Assembly: GCA_903921295.1 (NCBI GenBank)
Contig: CAIXOZ010000071.1
Span: 1-8,759 of the forward strand
DNA length: 8,759 nucleotides
DNA from: an uncultured cyanobacterium
GTDB taxonomy: Bacteria; Cyanobacteriota; Cyanobacteriia; PCC-6307; Cyanobiaceae
Direction of reading: 5' to 3'
The translations under genes were made by a program, and so were the position numbers. Below the pieces are notes generated by a model. The model did not search any database. It saw only the letters and a program-made list of their open reading frames with translations, and was not told the origin of the DNA. Positions 6,557-8,759 of this stretch are shown here, one piece after another; the stretch's first letter is position 1; the number at the start of each line of letters is the position of its first letter.

Positions 6557-7114
6557 TCAGGGACTGGCCTGCCGCTCCGGCAACCCTGGAGCCTGGCTGG
6601 CCCCGGCCTGGGAGGAGGACCTCGGCGCGCGCGCGGGGTCTGGGCTCGCGGCGGGCTGGGACGTCGGGGCGGGCTGCGAGGGTGGCGCCGGCACGAACCG
6701 ATGCAGCACCTGAGCGACCAGCAGCACCAGGGCCAGGAGCGCCGCCGCCGCCGCCGCCAGGGCCGCCACCAGGAACCGTCGTGAGGTGCGGGGGTAGAGG
6801 GCGATGGCCCCGAGGATCACCAGAGGCCAGAGCGGCCAGACCACGAGTGCCAGGATCGCCAGCAGCAACAGACCCCGCCGCTGCAGGCGAAGCCGCTCCT
6901 GGCGCTGAAACGCCGCCCGTTCGGCAGCAGCCTGCTCGGCGAGAAGAGCCCGCTCCTCATCGTCGATCCAGCGCCCATGCTGGATCGCCTCCTCAAGCTC
7001 CTGCTGACGCTGCCGCTCCCGGGGGGTGAGCGGAGAGATCGCCGCCGTTCCCGGCAGGGGACCCAGTCCCAGTCGCCCCAGAACCTGACGCCAGATCGGA
7101 ACCGCCTGGGGCAA
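6557..7114 (-). CDS. Predicted two-helix membrane protein with coiled-coil N-terminus and Pro/Ala/Ser-rich tail
   Basis: The minus-strand protein (185 residues from a TTG at 7114) resembles no family I can name. After a short hydrophobic start it has a charged Glu/Gln/Arg-rich segment, likely helical or coiled-coil (about 31-80). Two membrane spans follow: residues 81-107, with the centre LLLLAILALVVWPLWPLVIL, and 114-136, which is alanine-rich. The last 44 residues are a low-complexity Pro/Ala/Ser tail. A cytoplasmic N-terminus and hairpin topology are plausible. The start is uncertain: the frame is open to in-frame TTG at 7156 and ATG at 7231, but residues before 7114 look less like coding sequence. 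The gene is convergent with glmU, 18 bases between stop codons. Codon use and the clear membrane segments support a real gene; function is unknown. Confidence 0.62.
   Translation of the reverse strand: MPQAVPIWRQVLGRLGLGPLPGTAAISPLTPRERQRQQELEEAIQHGRWIDDEERALLAEQAAAERAAFQRQERLRLQRRGLLLLAILALVVWPLWPLVILGAIALYPRTSRRFLVAALAAAAAALLALVLLVAQVLHRFVPAPPSQPAPTSQPAASPDPARAPRSSSQAGASQAPGLPERQASP
6741..6758. repeat. (GCC)6 trinucleotide tract inside the membrane-protein gene
   Basis: Six perfect GCC units encode, on the minus strand, a run of alanines in the second membrane span. Because it is a trinucleotide tract, length changes would alter the helix without shifting the frame. Confidence 0.8.
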
Positions 7115-7264
7115 GCCCTCGGCGGAGCGAACGGTGGAGCGGCGGGAGGATGTCAAGGCAGGAGCAAGGAAAGTCAGACCCGAGCGCGATCGTGGCCCGG
7201 CCGGCCCGAGGTCAGCCAGCGTTCCAATCATCTCCCCAGGGTCCCGCAGGCCGAGACAGGGACC

Positions 7265-7311
7265 ACCATGGAGACCCCCGCTGCAGGGCACGGGGTCTCC
7301 GCCTCCATGGT
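7265..7311. repeat. Long imperfect inverted repeat / RNA hairpin
   Basis: The left arm ACCATGG-AGACCCC-CG (7265-7280) matches in reverse complement the right arm CGGGGTCT (7291-7298) plus CCATGGT (7305-7311). The left arm has one extra C and the right arm an extra six bases (CCGCCT). That gives about 15 paired bases closing a ten-base loop (7281-7290). No T-run follows on either strand, so it is not a typical terminator. It could be part of a 5' leader, a small RNA or a remnant repeat. Confidence 0.55.
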
Positions 7312-7515
7312 CCGGCGGTGGCGATGGATGCGGGTGATGGCTGGTGGCGACCGACGCAGCGAGGAGCCTGACGCCGGCAAGGCCAGGACACACCAGCGGA
7401 GCTCGATCGCCACGGGATCCGAGGGTTCCGCGCAGCCAGGGCGGTCGGCTGATCATGGACGCCGAAGATCGCCACGGTTCGGCGATGCCGCGAAGCAGGA
7501 GGATCCGCCGGAAGC

Positions 7516-7638
7516 ATGGTGACGAGACGGCTCAACGGCTGGGCAACCTTGCTGTTGATCGAGGACAGAAGTGCAGGGCTTCGCCTGCATTTAGTGTCAG
7601 GACGAGGAACCGCGGACACGGCCCGAGCCGAGCGATGA
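7516..7638 (+). CDS. Possible 40-aa ORF coupled to the prenyl-synthase-like gene
   Basis: An ATG at 7516 follows an AGGAGG at 7497-7502 (13-base spacing, longer than ideal). The frame runs 40 codons to a TGA at 7636-7638 that overlaps the ATG of the next gene as ATGA. The peptide begins MVTRRLNGWATLLLIEDRSA and is basic. Several codons (AGA twice, TTA, CGA) are rare in the neighbouring genes, which argues against a long-established gene. A leader peptide or a chance ORF are both possible. Confidence 0.18.
   Translation: MVTRRLNGWATLLLIEDRSAGLRLHLVSGRGTADTARAER
7572..7592 (+). terminator. Short hairpin with T-tail just upstream of the prenyl-synthase-like gene
   Basis: TGCAGG (7572-7577) pairs with CCTGCA (7584-7589) around a six-base loop and is followed by TTT at 7590-7592. 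The T-run is too short for a strong intrinsic terminator. Position, 43 bases before the ATG at 7635, would also suit an attenuator or a leader hairpin. Confidence 0.25.
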
Positions 7639-8759
7639 CCAGCTTCAGCAGCCCCGGCCTTCCAACCCTCGCCCAGGACGGCTCCGAGCGCGGCAACCTC
7701 GACAACCCCGGCAACGAATTCCTCGATCTCGCCCGCGCCTTCGGCCCGGGGGGCTCCAGCGCCGGGGACCACGCCACAGACACCCCCGCAGACAACGCCC
7801 CGGATCGCCTCTGTGAGAGCGCTTCAGGTGAGAGCGCTCCACACCCCACAGCCGGTTCCAACGCGCTCGGGCGGCTGACGATCGGCGAGGCCCCGGCGGC
7901 CGACTATCTGGCCGCGATCCGGCCTCAGCTGATCAGGGCCGGCAGCCTTCTGCTCCCCAATCCCCAGCAGTATCCGGTACGGCTCAGCCGCAGCCTCCGG
8001 GAGATGGTGCTCGATAACGGCGGCAAACTGCTGCGCCCCTCCCTGAGCCTGGTCACAGCCCAGCTGCTGGGGGGACGCACCGACACGGCCCTGGCCTTCG
8101 GCTGGGCCATCGAACTGATTCACAACGCCTCCCTGATCCTCGACGATCTGCCGGCGATGGATGACGCCACGGTGCGTCGCGGCCGGATGGTGATCCATCT
8201 GCGCCATTCCACCGCCTACGCCATCCTCCTCGCCACCTACATGCACAACGTGGCGATGCAGGTGATCGGTCGCCGCACCCCCTCGGCCGAGGTGCACCTG
8301 CAGTTCACGCTGCGGCTGCAGGAAGCCCTCGGCGGCCATGGCCTGATCGGCGGCCAGGCCCTCGATCTGGATCTGATGGAGGAGGCCCCCGACCTTGAGG
8401 CCGCCCACGACTACGGCAACCGCAACGGTCTGCGGGACCTCTGGAGCGTCTGCGCCCACTTCAAGACCGCCTCGCTGTTCAGCCTGGCGCTCTACGCCGG
8501 AGCGGTGGATGCCGGTCTGTCGACCGCCCAGATCAACACCCTGCTGCGCTGCGGCGATTCCGCCGGCCTCGTCTTCCAACTGGCCGATGATGAATCCGAC
8601 CTCGACGAAGACCGCCAACGCAGTGATTTCCAGTCGCTGCTCACCCGCGAGCAACGGCTACAGGAAGCCGAGAATCGCCGCCTGCAGTGGCGCCAGGAGC
8701 TGACTCAGGCCTTCGGCAACGCCGGCGACCAGCTGGCGGACTTCCTCGATCTGGCCACC
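7635..8759 (+). CDS. Divergent polyprenyl (isoprenyl) diphosphate synthase-like protein, C-terminus beyond window
   Basis: Trans-prenyltransferases condense isopentenyl diphosphate with an allylic diphosphate to make GPP, FPP, GGPP or longer chains. The 375 residues visible carry most of the fold's landmarks: NGGKLLRP (128-135), the first Asp-rich motif DDLPAMDD (170-177) followed by RRG (181-183), GGQALDLDL (239-247), FKT (276-278) and the second motif FQLADDESD (314-322). Spacing is normal. However, the usual KPT after RRG reads MVI, the GEA and GD-A-L positions read STA and ATYM, and the Lys-rich segment after the second motif is missing or rewritten as an acidic/Gln-rich helix. Small residues A165-S166 before the first motif would favour GGPP or longer products. 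Residues 1-85 are low-complexity and probably disordered. The ATG at 7635 is chosen from codon quality; the frame is open to an ATG at 7455. It is probably not the housekeeping CrtE. Confidence 0.8.
   Translation, partial: MTSFSSPGLPTLAQDGSERGNLDNPGNEFLDLARAFGPGGSSAGDHATDTPADNAPDRLCESASGESAPHPTAGSNALGRLTIGEAPAADYLAAIRPQLIRAGSLLLPNPQQYPVRLSRSLREMVLDNGGKLLRPSLSLVTAQLLGGRTDTALAFGWAIELIHNASLILDDLPAMDDATVRRGRMVIHLRHSTAYAILLATYMHNVAMQVIGRRTPSAEVHLQFTLRLQEALGGHGLIGGQALDLDLMEEAPDLEAAHDYGNRNGLRDLWSVCAHFKTASLFSLALYAGAVDAGLSTAQINTLLRCGDSAGLVFQLADDESDLDEDRQRSDFQSLLTREQRLQEAENRRLQWRQELTQAFGNAGDQLADFLDLAT
7813..7838 (+). repeat. Tandem 11-base direct repeat in the N-terminal extension
   Basis: GTGAGAGCGCT occurs at 7813-7823 and again at 7828-7838, a 15-base period that keeps the frame and encodes a repeated Glu-Ser-Ala. 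It lies in the low-complexity part of the prenyl-synthase-like protein and suggests growth of that linker by slippage or duplication. Confidence 0.6.

Larger units (their letters stand above)
7115..7634. other. About 520 bases without a secure gene, between divergent genes
   Basis: This stretch separates the divergent starts of the membrane-protein gene and the prenyl-synthase-like gene. It has long open frames on both strands, but their products are Arg/Pro/Gly-rich and look like GC-rich chance ORFs. Within it I see a long imperfect hairpin (7265-7311), an AGGAGG (7497-7502) ahead of a 40-codon ORF (7516-7638) and a short hairpin with three T after it (7572-7592). A consensus-like TTGACA occurs on the minus strand at 7156-7151, but nothing like TATAAT lies 16-18 bases on. 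I found no tRNA-like fold or known ncRNA motif by eye. Confidence 0.5.

Noticed and set aside
6570..6582. TGCCG-CTC-CGGCA hairpin as a glmU terminator
   Set aside because: It lies inside the convergent gene, has only five base pairs and no T-run.
7151..7156. TTGACA on the minus strand as a -35 box for the membrane-protein gene
   Set aside because: The sequence 16-18 bases downstream (CGTTCG region) does not resemble a -10 box.
6977..7522. 181-codon plus-strand frame in the gap before the prenyl-synthase-like gene
   Set aside because: It starts antisense to the membrane-protein gene, has Arg/Gly-rich low-quality content and crosses the long hairpin; no motif is visible.
7824..8654. 276-codon minus-strand frame opposite the prenyl-synthase-like gene
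   Set aside because: It is a shadow; the plus strand carries the Asp-rich motifs and fits the codon bias.

Overview
The window is GC-rich (roughly two thirds G+C by eye), gene-dense bacterial DNA. It most likely comes from a picocyanobacterium of the Synechococcus/Cyanobium group. The basis is the gene set (a ComB-type phosphatase next to a plastoquinone-type UbiD, then an AroA, MnmD-like and GlmU run) and my recollection of picocyanobacterial protein sequences; no marker gene proves it. I saw no exact copy of the freshwater-cyanobacterial HIP1 octamer GCGATCGC, no rRNA, tRNA, CRISPR array, insertion sequence or phage gene.

Layout. Bases 1-350 (minus) hold the N-terminal half of comB, cut by the window edge. 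A divergent control region (351-556) separates it from ubiD (557-2113, plus), a prenylated-FMN decarboxylase expected to act in plastoquinone head-group synthesis. A 260-base gap with one strong hairpin and a possible small minus-strand ORF follows. Next come an Rrf2-family regulator without an iron-sulfur cysteine cluster (2374-2859) and aroA (2895-4217). aroA overlaps the next reading frame by ATGA. That frame runs without a stop from an MnmD-like tRNA methyltransferase straight into a complete GlmU (4214-6538), a predicted 774-residue fusion with a linker that looks like former intergenic DNA. A minus-strand gene for a two-helix membrane protein (about 6557-7114) converges on glmU. About 520 bases without a secure gene follow, holding a long imperfect hairpin and a second short hairpin. 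From 7635 to the right edge runs a divergent polyprenyl-diphosphate-synthase-like protein with a disordered N-terminal extension, still open at the last base.

How the genes relate. The plus-strand core is housekeeping: chorismate supply (AroA), chorismate-derived quinone synthesis (UbiD), tRNA wobble-base modification (MnmD) and UDP-GlcNAc supply for the cell wall (GlmU). The closely spaced Rrf2-aroA-mnmD-glmU run is probably one transcription unit. The unusual parts are the MnmD-GlmU read-through fusion, the divergent prenyl synthase that keeps both aspartate-rich motifs but has lost other normally conserved positions, and the structured gap before it.
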